DNA from: Lepus europaeus
Taxonomy: Eukaryota > Chordata > Mammalia > Lagomorpha > Leporidae
NCBI RefSeq assembly: GCF_033115175.1
Contig: NC_084835.1
Span: 96,998,448-97,062,447 of the forward strand
Direction: 5' to 3'
DNA length: 64,000 nt
The position numbers were made by a program, and so were the translations under genes. Positions 1-11,060 of the stretch are shown piece by piece. Within the stretch, counting starts at the first letter, position 1; each line of letters opens with the position of its first letter. The notes beneath the pieces were generated by a model. The model was not told the DNA's origin, searched no databases, and was given only the letters and a program-made list of their open reading frames with translations.

Positions 1-10
1 GCCCCCCCCC

Positions 11-23
11 ACACACACACACA
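11..23. repeat. (AC)n microsatellite at window edge
   Basis: A short run of AC dinucleotides follows a C run. It is cut by the start of the window, so its true length is unknown. Confidence 0.7.
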
Positions 24-1043
24 TACTCCCTCACCCTCCTGCTCTCTGCTGTCCTCTCTCCTCTGGCCTGCAACTCTTTCTCCCCTCACACGTATCCCGC
101 CATCAGCCCTGGCCCCGCTGTCTGGTGGCCTCTGCTGCTCTCCAGCAAACCAGCGAATCGTAGGCACTCTGAAGAATTCCCACTCTTACTCCCTCGCTGT
201 GGCTGCCCCGCCTGCCCCCACCATGCATGGCCAGAGGAGAGATGCTGCTGGAGGCAGGGTCTGAGCCCAGCTTGGTGGTCGCGGCACAAGGCAGCCAGGT
301 CGCTTGCACCAGGATTGCAGGAGATGCTGTGGATGAGCTGGGGAGGGGACTGACAATTCATCCTTCCAGCAAGATGCTGTGGTCTCCGGCGCTCATCCCT
401 GCCCACACGGCCAGGCAGCCCCCGGGTGTCCCCCCCACCAACTGCAGGTGGCATCAAGCAACCAGCCCAGGTACGCCCTGGGCACTCTGTGGGCAGCATG
501 CCTGCCCTCTGTGGCCCTTCCCCCTGGAGACTCTGGGATGCTCCCACCAGGCTCCTTTTCTCCCTGGTTCCTGCCGGGCCTCCCACAGCCCGGCCTGCCG
601 AGCACCTCGGCTTCTCCCCGAGGGAGGATATGAAGGGTGTGCCCACAACAAGACTCCGCCAGAGACAATGGGACAGGAATGCACCCGCTTCCGAGCAAAC
701 ACTGTGTGGGCTCGCACAATTGCCTTGGATTCTCATCCAAGAAACACATCTTGCTGTTGGAGGGCGCAGGAGGCCGGCCTGCCCCAGCCCGCCCACCTCC
801 CCTGCTGTGCCAGAGACCGGGATGAGTGGGCTGCTAGTCCCCGTAACCCAGGCCCCTGGCCCCCAGGGTGGCCAGCCTCACCTCCTGCGTCAGGGCAGCT
901 CTTCCTCCCATGAGTGACAACTGGGCAGAGGGACAGTCCAGCCCACCCAATGGGTGCCTGCTCCTGCCATGGCCTGTTTTTGTTCCAGTCATTTTCTGTT
1001 GTGCGAAGAAGCACATAGCATCAAATTTACCATTTTAACCATT

Positions 1044-1713
1044 TTTTAAAGGTTTATTTTTATTTATTTGAAAGAGTTACAGAGAGGTAGAGAGAGAAGA
1101 GGTCTTCCATTCACTGGTTCACTCCCCAAATGACTGCAAAGGCCAGAGCTGAGCCCATCTGAAGTCAGGAGCCAGGAGCTTCTTCCTGGTCTTCCACACG
1201 GATGCAGGGGCCTAAGGACCTGGGCCATCTTCTGCTGCTTTTCCAGGCCATAGCAGAGAGCTGGATCAGAAGGGGAGCAGCCGGCACTAGAACCGGTGTC
1301 CTTGGGGCTGGCGCTGTGGCGCAGCGGGTTAAAGCCCTGGCCTGCAGTGGCAGCATCACCTATGGGCTCCAGTTCTAGTCCCGGCTGCTCCTCTTCCGAT
1401 CCAGCTCTCTGCTATGACCTGGGAAAGCAGTAGAAGATGGCCCAAATCCTTGGACCCCTGCACCCACGTGGGAGAACTGGAGGAGGCTTCAGGCTCCTGG
1501 CTCCTGGCTCCAGGTCAGCTCAGCTCTGCCTGTTGTGGCCATTTGGGGAGTGAACCAGTGAGTGGAAGACCTCTCTCTCTGTCTCTACCTCTCTCTGTAA
1601 CTCAGTCTTTCAAATAAATAAAATAAATCTTAAAAAAAAAAAAAACTGGCGCGCATATCGGATGCCAGTGCTTCAGGCTGCGGCTTTAACCCGCTGCGCC
1701 ACAGCGCCGGCCC
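1044..1713 (-). mobile_element. CSINE, antisense, itself interrupted by a second CSINE
   Basis: Antisense C-repeat SINE in two pieces, 1044-1303 (tail to mid-element) and about 1646-1713 (head, ending in the reverse complement of GGCCGGCGCTGTGGC). The flanks are a perfect 17-base target-site duplication, ccattttaaccattttt, at 1030-1046 and 1714-1730. The middle is occupied by the sense CSINE at 1304-1645. Confidence 0.92.
1304..1645 (+). mobile_element. CSINE, full length, nested in an antisense CSINE
   Basis: The head 'ggggctggcgctgtggcgcag' begins at 1304 and a B-box-like ggttctagtcc relative follows near 1370. A CT tract, the 'caaataaataaaataaatctt' tail and a poly(A) run end near 1645. 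It lies inside the antisense copy, so it is the younger insertion. Confidence 0.92.
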
Positions 1714-2729
1714 CCATTTTAACCATTTTTAAGTGACTCTTAAACCCACAGACTGCTGAACAGCCTCAGCACGCTTGCATCTTTCCCCGCTGTCTCCATG
1801 ACCCAGTCCCCGATGACCACCATTCTAGTTTCTGGGTCACTGGATGTCAGGACCCTAGGAACCTCGTGTGAGTGGAATCCATGTATTTGCCCCTTTGTGC
1901 CCGGCTCCTGTCACTTGGCGTGGTGTCTGGAGGGTTCATCCATGTCCGAACCGTGTCCTTGTTCAAGGCCGAGTAGTCCCCCAAGGGTGGCCATAGCGTT
2001 TGAGGTTTATCTGTTCACCTGTCAGTGGACACGGCAGGGCCTCTGCTTTGGGCTGTTGTCAGCTCCCCTGCTCTGGGCGTGGGCGTACAAGTCGCCACTA
2101 CGTGTTGAGACTCACCCTTGGGTTAAAGCAATTGCCTCCCAAAGACACAAGCCAGAGCGCACGTAAATGAGTGAGCTAGTTGGCCCCTCACTGAGCAAAC
2201 CCCAGCTATCCCCAAGGAAAGCAGGGCTGGGAAGAAATGCAGCACAGATCGGTCCAGTGTAGGCCAAATCGGATTTCTGGGAAGCCAGTGGTCAGCCCGG
2301 GTCTGAGGACCCTGAAGGTGGCATGCGAGGGGTCTCGGGGTGGGAGCCTCTGGGGAGTTGTGGCAGGGGCTCGTGAGGCCAGGCAGGGCAGCCTCCTGTG
2401 AACAGCAGGTGTGACCCGGGTCAGGCAAGGTTCCGGAGGGAGGCAGAGGGAATGGCCCCTGGGGTCACAGGGTTCCTTTGCAAAAGATGGCAAGAAGACA
2501 CCATGTCGGCATTTGGTGGGGAGGCCAGGACAGGGTCAGCAGCCCCCGACGCCCTTCGCGAACCCTTCAGGCAAATGCAAAGGAACAAGAAGACGCAAGT
2601 CTCCCAGCCCTGTCTGACTCCCCAGAGAAAGCTGAGCAGCCAGGCCGTCCGCAGGAGGCCTTGTCACACTGTGTGCTTGTTGGCCTAACCCAGCCCTGCC
2701 CAGACAACCGCGCTGGAGGTAGGCTTAGA

Positions 2730-3041
2730 GGGGCCAGCATCATGGCCCAGGGTCAAGCTGCAGCCTGCAGTGCCAGCATCCCGTCCCCAAGCGCCGGCTG
2801 CTCCACTTCCAGTCCAGCTTCCTGCTGATGCCCGTTCTGGAGGCAGTGAGGGATGACGCGAGTACCTCGATCCCTGCCACCCCCATGAGATACCTGGATG
2901 GAGTCCTGACTCCTGGCTTCAGCCTGGCCCAGCTCCGGCTGTTGTGGGCATTTGGGGAATGAACCAGCGGATGGAAGATCTCTCTGTGCCTCTCCCTCTC
3001 TCTGTCATATATATATATGCCTACACACACACACACACACA
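2730..3041 (+). mobile_element. CSINE, diverged, with a TA/CA tail
   Basis: Sense CSINE: head 'ggggccagcatcatggc', body 'cttccagtccagcttcctgctgatg', then 'gggaatgaaccagcggatggaagat'. The usual AT-rich tail has become (TA)n followed by (CA)n at 3008-3041. Confidence 0.85.
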
Positions 3042-3952
3042 GGCTTGAAGGGGAGAACCGGCCCACAGCTCAGAGCCTCCTGCCCTGGCTGGCAGAGCCC
3101 AGGGCCTGGCCTGCAGGCATTTGGGCATCGGAAGGGCACACAGTGTAGTCACAGAGACGGGACGAGAAGAGGAGAACTAGGAAGACTGGTGATGTGCTGC
3201 AGTTCTGAGCCTGAGTCACGGTGAACAGGAGGCAGCCAGCCCTGGGCAGGGGTAGACATGAGGAGGAGACGCTGCCCAACCAGGCACAGGGGGAGGCAGC
3301 ACTTGCCCACCCCACCCCCGCCCCGAGGAGGTGGGCAGGGAGACCCCACTTCAGTGCTCCCAGTGCATCTCAGGACCCAGCTCTTCCAGAGGCTTCCTGT
3401 GATGTGATGTCAGCTCACTGGTCCCTGAACCTCAGAACCCGGCAGGCACCAGGGGAGACTCCAAAGCGTGCAGGAGTGACCTGGGGTGACTCTAGGAGTG
3501 ACTCTAAGCTGACCTGGGGCAGAGCGTGGCCCAGGAGCATCTCCCTTCAGGTGGAAGGCACAGCGACATCTGTCTGTCGTCCCATCTGCTCCCGGCTTCT
3601 CCACCAGCTGCCACCACCCACTGTGTCTCGGGCGTCCCTGACACCTCACCTTCCCCTCTTCCGGTGATTTCTGCCAGCAGCTTTTATTTGAAGGATCTTT
3701 TTCTGCTCAGCACCAGGGGGAAACTTGACATCAGCAAAAGGTTCCGGCAAGACCGCCCAGAGCTCTTCTAAGGCTAGATCCCGTCTTCCCTGCAGAGGAA
3801 GGGGGTGGCCATGCCCTCTGACCCACAAGCTGAGAGTCACAGGACCCTCCCAGGCCTTGGGAGCAGCCCCTCCCAGAGCAGGCCGGGTGGATGCTGGCCC
3901 CAGTGACTCAGTGCAACCTGCTCCAGCCCCTACCAGCTTTCTCCAGAACCTT

Positions 3953-4256
3953 TAAAAAAAAAAAAAAGATTTATTTATTTGAAAGACAGAGTTACAGAGA
4001 GAGGTAGAGACAGAGAGAGGTCTTCCATCCGCTTGTTCACTACCCAGATGGCTGAGCCAATCTGAAGCCAGGAGCCTCCCCCGGATCTCCCACGAGGGTG
4101 CAGGGGCCCAAGGACTTGGGCCATCTTCTACTGTTCTCCCAGGCCGTAGCAGAGAGCTAGATCGGAAGTGGAGCAGCCGGGACTAGAACCGGTGTCCAGA
4201 TGGGATGCTGGCAACTCAGGCCAGGGCTTTAACCCACTGCGCCACAGCACCAGCCC
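3953..4256 (-). mobile_element. CSINE, antisense
   Basis: Full-length antisense copy, from the tail complement 'agatttatttatttgaaag' to the head complement 'gcgccacagcaccagcccc'. Near-perfect 12-base duplications flank it: ctccagaacctt (3941) and ctccaaaacctt (4257). Confidence 0.93.
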
Positions 4257-4460
4257 CTCCAAAACCTTCTTCACTTTCATTCTGGCCTCCTGGATCCTCC
4301 GGATGAGAGAGACCCTTCCCTGTATGGCCCCAGAACTGCCTCTGGACACTGGCTTGGAGGAAACCCCTCTTGGCTGACTCTGAAGACCCTCAGTCCTGGG
4401 CCTGGGAGGTGAGAAGACCCCAGTGTGGGCCGAGAGCTGAGGAGTGGTCCTCCGTGCGCA

Positions 4461-4576
4461 CCTATCGGTGGTAGTGGTGGAGAGCATCCCCTTGTTGGTG
4501 GACGGCCATGTGACTTTCGCTCCTATCAGTGGTGGTGGTGGGTGTCTCCTTGTTGGTGGACAGCCATGTGACTTTC
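4461..4576. repeat. Tandem duplication, two units of about 55-61 bases
   Basis: Unit 1 (4461-4521) and unit 2 (4522-4576) share 'cctatc.gtggt.gtggtgg', 'ccttgttggtggac' and 'gccatgtgactttc'. They differ by a few substitutions and a short indel. Intronic, not coding. Confidence 0.85.
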
Positions 4577-4584
4577 CGGTGGTG

Positions 4585-4735
4585 TGCACCTGTCACACGG
4601 CACAGGTGTGAGCCAACATGCAGGATAAATTCCTAGAAGTGACATTGCTGGATCAGGGGGTGGGTGCACTGGGGTGCTGATCGGCACCACCGCGTGGCCG
4701 TCTGTACAGTTAACGCCCACCTGCGTTTCCAGATG
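4585..4735 (-). mobile_element. Ancient L1M fragment, antisense
   Basis: The text 'aggataaattcctagaagtg' and 'attgctggatca' is the reverse complement of an old L1 3' region (the 'ccactcctaggtatataccc' segment). Short and heavily diverged. Confidence 0.6.
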
Positions 4736-4914
4736 CATCCTTGGTGATTTTGTGCCGTGTCTCCTCTGGCACAGGGGGCGTGTAGGCTGGGGATCCACTT
4801 CCCCTCCCTCTCCCCTTTCCGAGGGTGAGGGCAGACGAGCTGCCTCTCTTGGGGAGCCCTTCCCCTCTGCGGACTCTCCCAGTTGGTGGGGCATCTCCTG
4901 TCCTCCCAAAGCGA

Positions 4915-5030
4915 ATTTCCCAGGTGCTGTGTTGGGAGCCGGGGACGGTGGTGGAGCAGGCAGAGCCGCGCGCTCAAGGAGCTCTCCTTCAGGTGGGGGC
5001 AGCCAGGCACACAGGCAGATAGGACGTCAG
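4915..5030 (-). mobile_element. Probable L2 LINE fragment, antisense
   Basis: The order 'caggtgctgtgttgggagccggg', then 'ctcaaggagctctccttcagg' and 'acacaggcagata' resembles the reverse complement of an L2 3' end. Diverged, so tentative. Confidence 0.4.
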
Positions 5031-6294
5031 GAGACACGGAGGGGAGGGAGCCGGGCAGCGAGCTGGGGGATCCCTTACACAGCAGGCAGGCCAGGGAGGC
5101 CTCGCTGAGGGGGTGGGGGTTGGGGCAGGGATCTGAACAGGGTGAGGGCGTGAGACCTGCAAAGCCGTGCCCGACAGTTCCCGGGACTCAGTGCAGAGAC
5201 CCAGGGCCAGCAGTGTAGGGGTGGATGGCAGGCTGCACACCCCCAGCTCTGTGAGCAGATCAAGGCCACTGTCATTCATCCCCAAGTGATTTCTGTGAGT
5301 TGGCTGCAGGCTCTGTTCTGACCCAGGCACCAAGGGGAGCAAGATCTGGTCCCAGAGTGCCTCTGGCCATCTGGGGCCCCTGGCCGGCCCGCGGGACTCC
5401 TACTGCCCTGTTGGCCCATGCTCTCGCTGCCATTTGGCAGACTGAATGCCGTGGCTCCTGCCGAGCAGGCCCCTGGATGGAGTGGGCGGAGGACAGGAGA
5501 CGGGAAGGGGGCTCCGAGCAGAGGCCCCAGGTTGCGCATGTCTTCGCCTCCTTGTTGAGGAGTTGTGGCCAGGTCAGAAGTTGGCTCCAGTGCTCGGTCA
5601 GCGGCCGACGATGCTCACCCTCAAGGGGCCTTCCTCTTGCCCTCTCTTCCCGCCCTCCCTTCCCCCTGAGAAAAGCCCAGAGCCTAAATCCTGTCCAGCG
5701 CGAGCGGGTGGGAAGGCCCAGTGGGACTGTGGGAGGGAGGGGCGGGGAGGGCAGCAGGCTGGGTGGGGGGAAGGTTCCGGGGAGCAGCAGAGGAGTGGCC
5801 TGGCCCTGGGTGCAGGCCCAGCTGTGGGAAAGTGAGTCAGAGCCCAGGCAGCAGCTCTGGAGTTTGGGCCTTTGTCCTGGGTGAGAGGAAGTCTCAGGAA
5901 CCCAGGGCCTTGTGGCCAGGGTCGGGCCCCAGATGCACGTGTGTGTGCATACACCTGCCCCATCTCACTGCCCTGTAGGCCAAGCCCACACCTTGTCTGG
6001 TCCCGTCTCCCGAGCCGGCTTCCCTCCCACTGCCACCAGGAGGACCCACTCAAGCCAGAAGCCAGGCTCCATCTACCTTGGCTTCAAGCCCTGGAGCCTT
6101 GGGCTGGCCTGCAAGGCCCGATGGACCCTGGCCCTGCTGCCCCCTTGGCCAACCTCCCGGCCACCCCTCACCCCAGACACTGGCCTCCCGCATAACCATC
6201 CTGGGCCTTCTTGCCTGGGCCACTCTAGCCAGATCTTCACCAGCCTCCTCACCTACTACCCTAGCTGTCCTACCAGTGCCCCTTATCCAATGTC

Positions 6295-6400
6295 ACTTTT
6301 TAACATTTTTATTGATAATATGAACAGTATTGACGATATTGCTATTATTATTAATATTAGTATTAATGACTTTGATTGCCAAATTATACCTGTGTGCATT
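6295..6400. other. AT-rich island in a GC-rich intron
   Basis: About 100 bases, very AT-rich (for example 'attattattaatattagtat'), sit inside a CTIF intron that is otherwise GC-rich. I do not recognise a repeat family. It could be an old transposon remnant or a conserved element. Confidence 0.45.
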
Positions 6401-7641
6401 CACGGGGTGTGATGTGACATGTTGATTGACGTGTACGATGTGGATGACATGTCGCTTACCGCGCTGGCTTCGTCACAGCACCTGTCACCCAGTGATCCGG
6501 GTCTTTCTCGGCTTCTCATCTCATGTGCAGCCCCTGGAGCCGGTCGGGGTCTGTCTTGTTCCCTGCAGCGCTCTGACAAAGCACTCAGCAAGTCCTTGTG
6601 ACGCCCAGGAGCCCCCGCGCTTCCGGTTTCTTTCTTCTGAGGTGGTCAGAGCCCTGACGCCCGGCCTGGGACTGGGCAGGCCTTACTGAGAACGGGTGGA
6701 CGGGGCCGGAGCCGGGTTGGTGCGCACTGAGACCAGGGAGGTTGCACTTTCGCTCTACGTGGTACCTAAGAGTTTTCCACTGACTCCACAGTCATGCTTC
6801 AAGAGCGCTTGTAGGCGAAACATCCCAAGGCGTTTCCAGTAGCAACAGCGAGTCACCTGTGTGCACTTGCAGGCTCCCTGGAGTTGTGGATCAGGAGTCA
6901 ACTGGGACCTGGCCTGGGGCCGCGTGACTCAGTGGCGCTGTCACCCACGCACTGGGGCTTTGGCCGCAGTCGGATTCACCTCGTGACAGAGCTGCCTCTG
7001 TGTCCAGCGTTTCCTGGACAGGACTGCGGCGTGGGGTGTGGCCTGGTGGGACGACACTCTGGCCAGCTGTGCACGAGAGGGATTGGAGGGAAAGGAAGTG
7101 GGGCTGGGGGAGATGCATCGGGAAGCTGGCCGATCCCCCTGGGCCAAGTAGCAGGGCTTCACCTGGGGGCAGGGTAGAGGCCTGCGGAGGGGATGCTGTG
7201 AGGGTCTCGCAGGCAAGCCAGCAGGACTGGTGTTTGCTGGGTTGTGGGCGAAGAGGCAAGGGATCGTGTCGGAGGGAGGGGTAGAGGGAAGAGGCAGAGA
7301 CAGGTAAGCCACCGTCATCCAAAAAGAGGAGGAGGATGGGGCAGGCCCCGCCAGATGTGGGGTCATCTGACAACCACCGTGGTCACCATGCGGGGGGGGG
7401 GGGAGGGACTGAGGAGAGGAGAGCCCAAGGGGGATTCTTGGGGAGCCAGACATTGGGGGACCACCCGTAGGAGGAACCGGGCAGAAAACCATGAGCCAAC
7501 AAAGGGGGCGGTGGAAGGGGTGGCCGCTGGAGCATGGGCACAGGAGGCCAGGGCTTCCCAGAGACCAACCCCGAGGGAGTGTGGGGCAGTGGGTGGCGAA
7601 TGAGCTCAGCAGTGGAGGGAGCAAGTCAAAACCTGGGGCCT

Positions 7642-7897
7642 GGGGGCTGGCGCCGTGGCTCACTTGGCTAATCCTCCGCCTGCGGCGCCGGCATCCCATA
7701 TGGGCACTGGGTTCTAGTCCCGGCTGCTCCTCTTCCAATCCAGCTCTCTGCTGTGGCCCAGGAGGGCGGTGGAGGATGGCCTAAGTGCTTGGGCCCTGCA
7801 CCCACATGGGAGACCAGGAGGAAGCTCCTGGCTTCGGATCGGCGCAGTGCCGGCCGTGGTGGCCATTTGGGGAGTGAACCAACAGAAGGAAGACCTT

Positions 7898-7932
<35 letters not shown>

Positions 7933-7963
7933 AACTCTACCTGTCCAAAAAAAAAAAAAAAAA
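7642..7963 (+). mobile_element. CSINE of the 'ctcacttggctaatcc' head class
   Basis: The head reads ggctggcgccgtggctcacttggctaatcctcc rather than the usual gcgcagcgggttaaagcc, and the tail ends in 'tgtcc' plus A17 instead of AATAAA repeats. A near-identical duplication aaacctggggc / aaaccctggggc flanks it. This is a separate and apparently young subfamily. Confidence 0.92.
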
Positions 7964-8054
7964 CCCTGGGGCGCAGCAGCAGCGTGGGCAAGCGTAGAGC
8001 CATCAGGGCCCCCACCCACTGGTGACAGCAGCGCAGAGTGACGCAGCCCCTGCC

Positions 8055-8532
8055 CAGGAGAACTGAAGACAAGCACCCGCGTGATAACCTGTACGGGAGA
8101 GTCCAGAGCAGTGTTGTTTGCAAGAGTCAAAATATAGAGACAGCCTGGATGTCCACCCGCAGGTGACCAGACAGGCACAGGGCTGTAGATCCACACAGTG
8201 GAACACGTTTGGCCGGGGAAAGGATGAAGGTCTAGCATGCACACGCCGGGTGAACCCCGAGGGCCTTGTGCTGTGTGAACCCCAATCCCAGCAGGCTGCG
8301 TGTCGTAGGGGGTCCCGTCGGTACTCTGGCAGCAAAGGCCGACCCAACCCAGAGCCACACCAGATGGATTTGAGGTTGGGGGAGGGGGTGGGCAGTGACC
8401 GCTGGCTACAGGTGATGAAAAGCGTCCTAGAATTCATTAGTCGTGGTGGTTGCAACTCTGGATTTCCCCAAAATCACTGAATTCTGTAGTTCCAAAGGGC
8501 GACTCGTATGTTACGTGGATTATTTCTCAAAG
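8055..8532 (+). mobile_element. Ancient L1M 3' UTR fragment, sense
   Basis: Landmarks of an old L1 3' end appear in order: 'gagcagtgttgtttgcaag', 'cctggatgtccacccgcagg', 'gtgatgaaaagcgtcctag', 'gtggtggttgcaactctgg', 'atcactgaattctgt' and 'tatgttacgtggatta'. No coding capacity. Confidence 0.8.
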
Positions 8533-8900
8533 AGAGAGTGCGAGAACAAGCCCAGGCCGGGCAGGCAGAGGGAGGCCTGGCGTGGCTCTGGGCAGGAAGC
8601 TGTTCCAGGCCCTGGGTGGATTACAGGACCTGCCCAGGAGGGCTTCAATGTCTGGACGCCCTATAGGGCAGAGCCCCGGGTGCCTGACTCAGTGGTTCAG
8701 CCTCCTCCACCGGGGGAGTCGCCATCAGATGCCTGGAGGGGAACCGATTTCCCCGAGATGGCCGCTGGTGGCTGTTAGCAGTAGGTGATCCCCGCCCCCT
8801 TGCTGCCCCTGGAGCCTTTCCCTGCCATCGCCTCTGGACACAGCCTTGTGACCTGGCCCAGGGTTCAGTCCCACATGGTCATGACGTCCTCTGGCTGCTC

Positions 8901-9222
8901 GGGGGCTGGCTGTGTGACATAGCCGGTTAAGCCACTGCTGTGACACCAGCACCCCGTAACCGTGCACCTGTGTGATCCCAGACTGCTCTGCTTCTGATCC
9001 AGCTCCCTGCTGATGCACTGAGGAGGCAGCGGAAGATGCCCCAAGTGCTTGGACCCCTGCACCCATGTGGGAGACCCAAATAGAGTTCCAGGCTTTGGCC
9101 TGGCCCAGCCCTGACTGTTGCTGCCATCTGGGGAATGAACCAGTAGATGGAAGATCTTCTCCCTGCCTCCCCCTCCCCAAGTAACTGCTTTTCAATTAAA
9201 TAAACAAATCTTGAAAAGCAAA
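8901..9222 (+). mobile_element. CSINE, older diverged copy
   Basis: Sense CSINE: head 'gggggctggctgtgtgacat', 'ccggttaagccactgctgtg', 'gatccagctccctgctgatgc', 'gggaatgaaccagtagatgg', tail 'aattaaataaacaaatcttg'. It ends about 170 bases before the CTIF exon at 9392. Confidence 0.85.
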
Positions 9223-9391
9223 GCAAAAGAACAACAAAAGCAGAGAACCACCGCTCCCTGGGCAGTTCTCCTCCTCTCTGCCCGGTGGGCACTCGCTCCC
9301 CTCCCCCCACGCTCGGAGCTGGGTAGGGGCTGGGCTGGGTGGGGCAGGGCGGCCGCCCCTAAGCCGCGTCCTCCACCCCTCTCTCCTGCAG

Positions 9392-9445
9392 CTCTTGCAG
9401 TCTCAGGACGTGAAGGAAGACGCTGTCCTTTGCTGCTCAATGGAG
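9392..9445 (+). CDS. CTIF: CTIF, penultimate coding exon (54 bases)
   Basis: The exon encodes LLQSQDVKEDAVLCCSME in phase 0 at both ends. Upstream is a pyrimidine-rich tract with ctgcag, and downstream a strong donor, gag|gtaagc. I recognise it as part of the C-terminal MIF4G-type domain of CTIF. Known of the family: this is a cap-binding-complex (CBP80/20) partner that recruits eIF3 in cytoplasmic translation of newly exported mRNA. The identification rests on the next exon, which I recognise strongly, and on frame continuity: ...CCSME joins LQSTGRLL without a break. A second in-frame AG at 9399-9400 could serve as an alternative acceptor, dropping LLQ. The exon is too short to show on its own as an open frame. 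No frameshift or stop is seen. Confidence 0.85.
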
Positions 9446-10176
9446 GTAAGCGCTGAGGCTCAGCCACCCCGACCCCACCCCCTGGTGCGTCCCTCATGTC
9501 GCCGATGGTGACAGCCACTGCCACTGACTTCCCACTCCCCTCTGCCCCCAGGTCCACCTGCTTCTGGGCCAGCCTTGCCACCCCACACAACACCCAGCCC
9601 CCCAAACAGCTCCCTTGGCTTTGATGGTGTTGGGTTTAGGGAAGGTATAGACTGAGTCCCCCACCCCACCCCATGTGGGTAATGCCCACTCCAAAGCAGC
9701 ACCCTTGGCAGGTGCCACTCCTGTTCCCAATGCCCAGTGAAGCGCTTCCTCCAGGACCTTCCTGAGAGATGTGGCTGTGGCCCACCATGGGGCGATGGGG
9801 TGGGTCCCCTTCTGCATACAGCCCTGAGTCCTACAGAATGGAGGGGAGGGGGGCTCCCTGCGCCGGGACCCAGGCCCGTGGCACTTTGCTGAGCACACAG
9901 GCCACACCCTGGGGAGCTTAGGACCAGAAGTGCCAGAAGCCCGGATAACAGCTTTGGGTCTATGGGACACTCGGTTCAGTTCCAACTGGGCACCTTGCAT
10001 GGGGCTTGGGACTGGGAGAGACAAAAGAGGAGAAGGCAGGTGCCCACCCCAGACAGCTTTGGCAGTGTGGGGACAGAGCACGCATCCCTGAGCAGCCAGG
10101 GAAGGGAGGCCAGGGTGTGTCGGGGAGGCCACAGATGTCTTTGTGTGGAAGGTAGAACTTTGGAGCAGAGTGGGAC

Positions 10177-10486
10177 GGGGCTGGCATTGTGGCGCAGTGG
10201 TTTGAGCTCCTGCCTATGGCTCTGGCATCGTACATGGGCACCAGTTCTTCTGGGCCGCTCCACTTCTGGTCCAGCCCCCTGCTAATGCACCTGGGAAGGC
10301 AGTGGAAGATGGCATGGCCCAAGTACCTGGGCCCCTGCCACTCACGTGGGAGACTCAGATGGAGTTCTAGGCTCCTGGCTTTGCCCTGACCCAGTCCTGA
10401 CTGTCGCGGCCATCTGGGGAATGAACCAGCAGAGAGAAAATCAATCTCTCTCTCTCTCTCTCTCTGTATCTCTCTCTGTCTCTCTG

Positions 10487-10517
<31 letters not shown>

Positions 10518-10586
10518 TCCCACCCTGCCCCTGCCTCCATTGTTTCGTTTTTCAAGTAAATAAAAATCTTTAAATAAATAAATAAA
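10177..10586 (+). mobile_element. CSINE with expanded CT tract, in the last CTIF intron
   Basis: Head 'ggggctggcattgtggcgc', body 'cacctgggaaggcagtggaag', then a 70-base CT tract and the tail 'aagtaaataaaaatctttaaataaataaataaa'. A weak duplication gagtgggac / gagtaggg flanks it. Sense to CTIF. Confidence 0.9.
10446..10518 (+). repeat. (CT)n / (CTGT)n microsatellite within the CSINE
   Basis: An uninterrupted CT run is followed by interspersed CTGTCT units. It has expanded from the pyrimidine tract native to the SINE and is likely length-polymorphic. Confidence 0.85.
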
Positions 10587-10979
10587 CGAGTAGGGTAGGC
10601 TCAGTGGGGGTGGGACAGACAGGGCTAGAGATGAAGGTCAAGCTCCTTTGGCGAGGTGGAGGTGCTGATGGCTGGGGTTTACAACCCCAAAAGTTGGGGC
10701 TCCTTCTTCCCAGGGTCTCCTCGGGCTCACCAGGGCTATCTTGAGGGCAGGCCCCTGGCTGGCCTCCTGCCCCGGCTCCTTTTCTTCTACTCTATCCATG
10801 GTGTGGGCAGAGGCCAGGATTGGGGCCAGGGCAGGGTGTGGAATTGGGGCAAGAAAGAGGAAGAGAGAGAACTAGGGGAGCCCCTCCCTGCTGTGCGGCT
10901 CCATGGGGACACAGGCCGGTGGTAATGACAGCTCACTTTCAGGGACACCTAGCAAGTGATCCATGCCACCTGATCATCC

Positions 10980-11060
10980 AAGGGGGCAGATCTCGGGGCA
11001 CTGGGGGCGTGGGCACAGTCAGAGAGGGCTTCCTGTAGGAGGGGAGGCTGCTGAACAGAA
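10980..11060 (-). mobile_element. Possible L2 fragment, antisense
   Basis: The segment 'gagagggcttcctgtaggaggggaggctgctgaac' resembles the reverse complement of the L2 motif 'ctcctccaggaagccttcc'. Short and tentative. Confidence 0.4.

Larger units (their letters stand above)
975..2125 (-). mobile_element. Ancient L1M LINE 3' UTR, antisense, split by a CSINE
   Basis: Segments 975-1043 and 1714-2125 read as the reverse complement of an old L1 3' end. Landmarks are 'aaatttaccattttaacc', 'ccaccattctagtttctg', 'aggttcatccatgt'-like text and 'tatctgttcacctgtc'. The two halves are separated by a SINE insertion flanked by a 17-base duplication. Heavily diverged, no coding capacity. Confidence 0.8.
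1..9391 (+). other. CTIF: CTIF intron, partial (upstream of the penultimate coding exon)
   Basis: This is the 3' part of the intron before the exon at 9392. It ends in a pyrimidine-rich tract and gcag. I looked for further exons and found none I can support. Its contents are GC-rich unique DNA, old LINE fragments and several CSINEs, listed separately. The stretches 26-974, 2126-2729, 3042-3940 and 5031-7641 hold no recognisable gene, apart from the AT-rich patch near 6.3 kb. The assignment as intron is inferred from the downstream exons on the same strand. Confidence 0.75.

Noticed and set aside
1304..1390. tRNA gene suggested by A- and B-box-like text in CSINE heads
   Set aside because: Found in dozens of copies with the same SINE body and tail. 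These are tRNA-derived SINE promoters, not tRNA genes.
7714..8358. 214-codon minus-strand frame
   Set aside because: Runs across a CSINE and an L1M fragment; repeat-derived.
1..9391. Further CTIF exons upstream in the window
   Set aside because: I looked for in-frame segments bounded by ag and gt that continue the MIF4G-type sequence and found none I could support.
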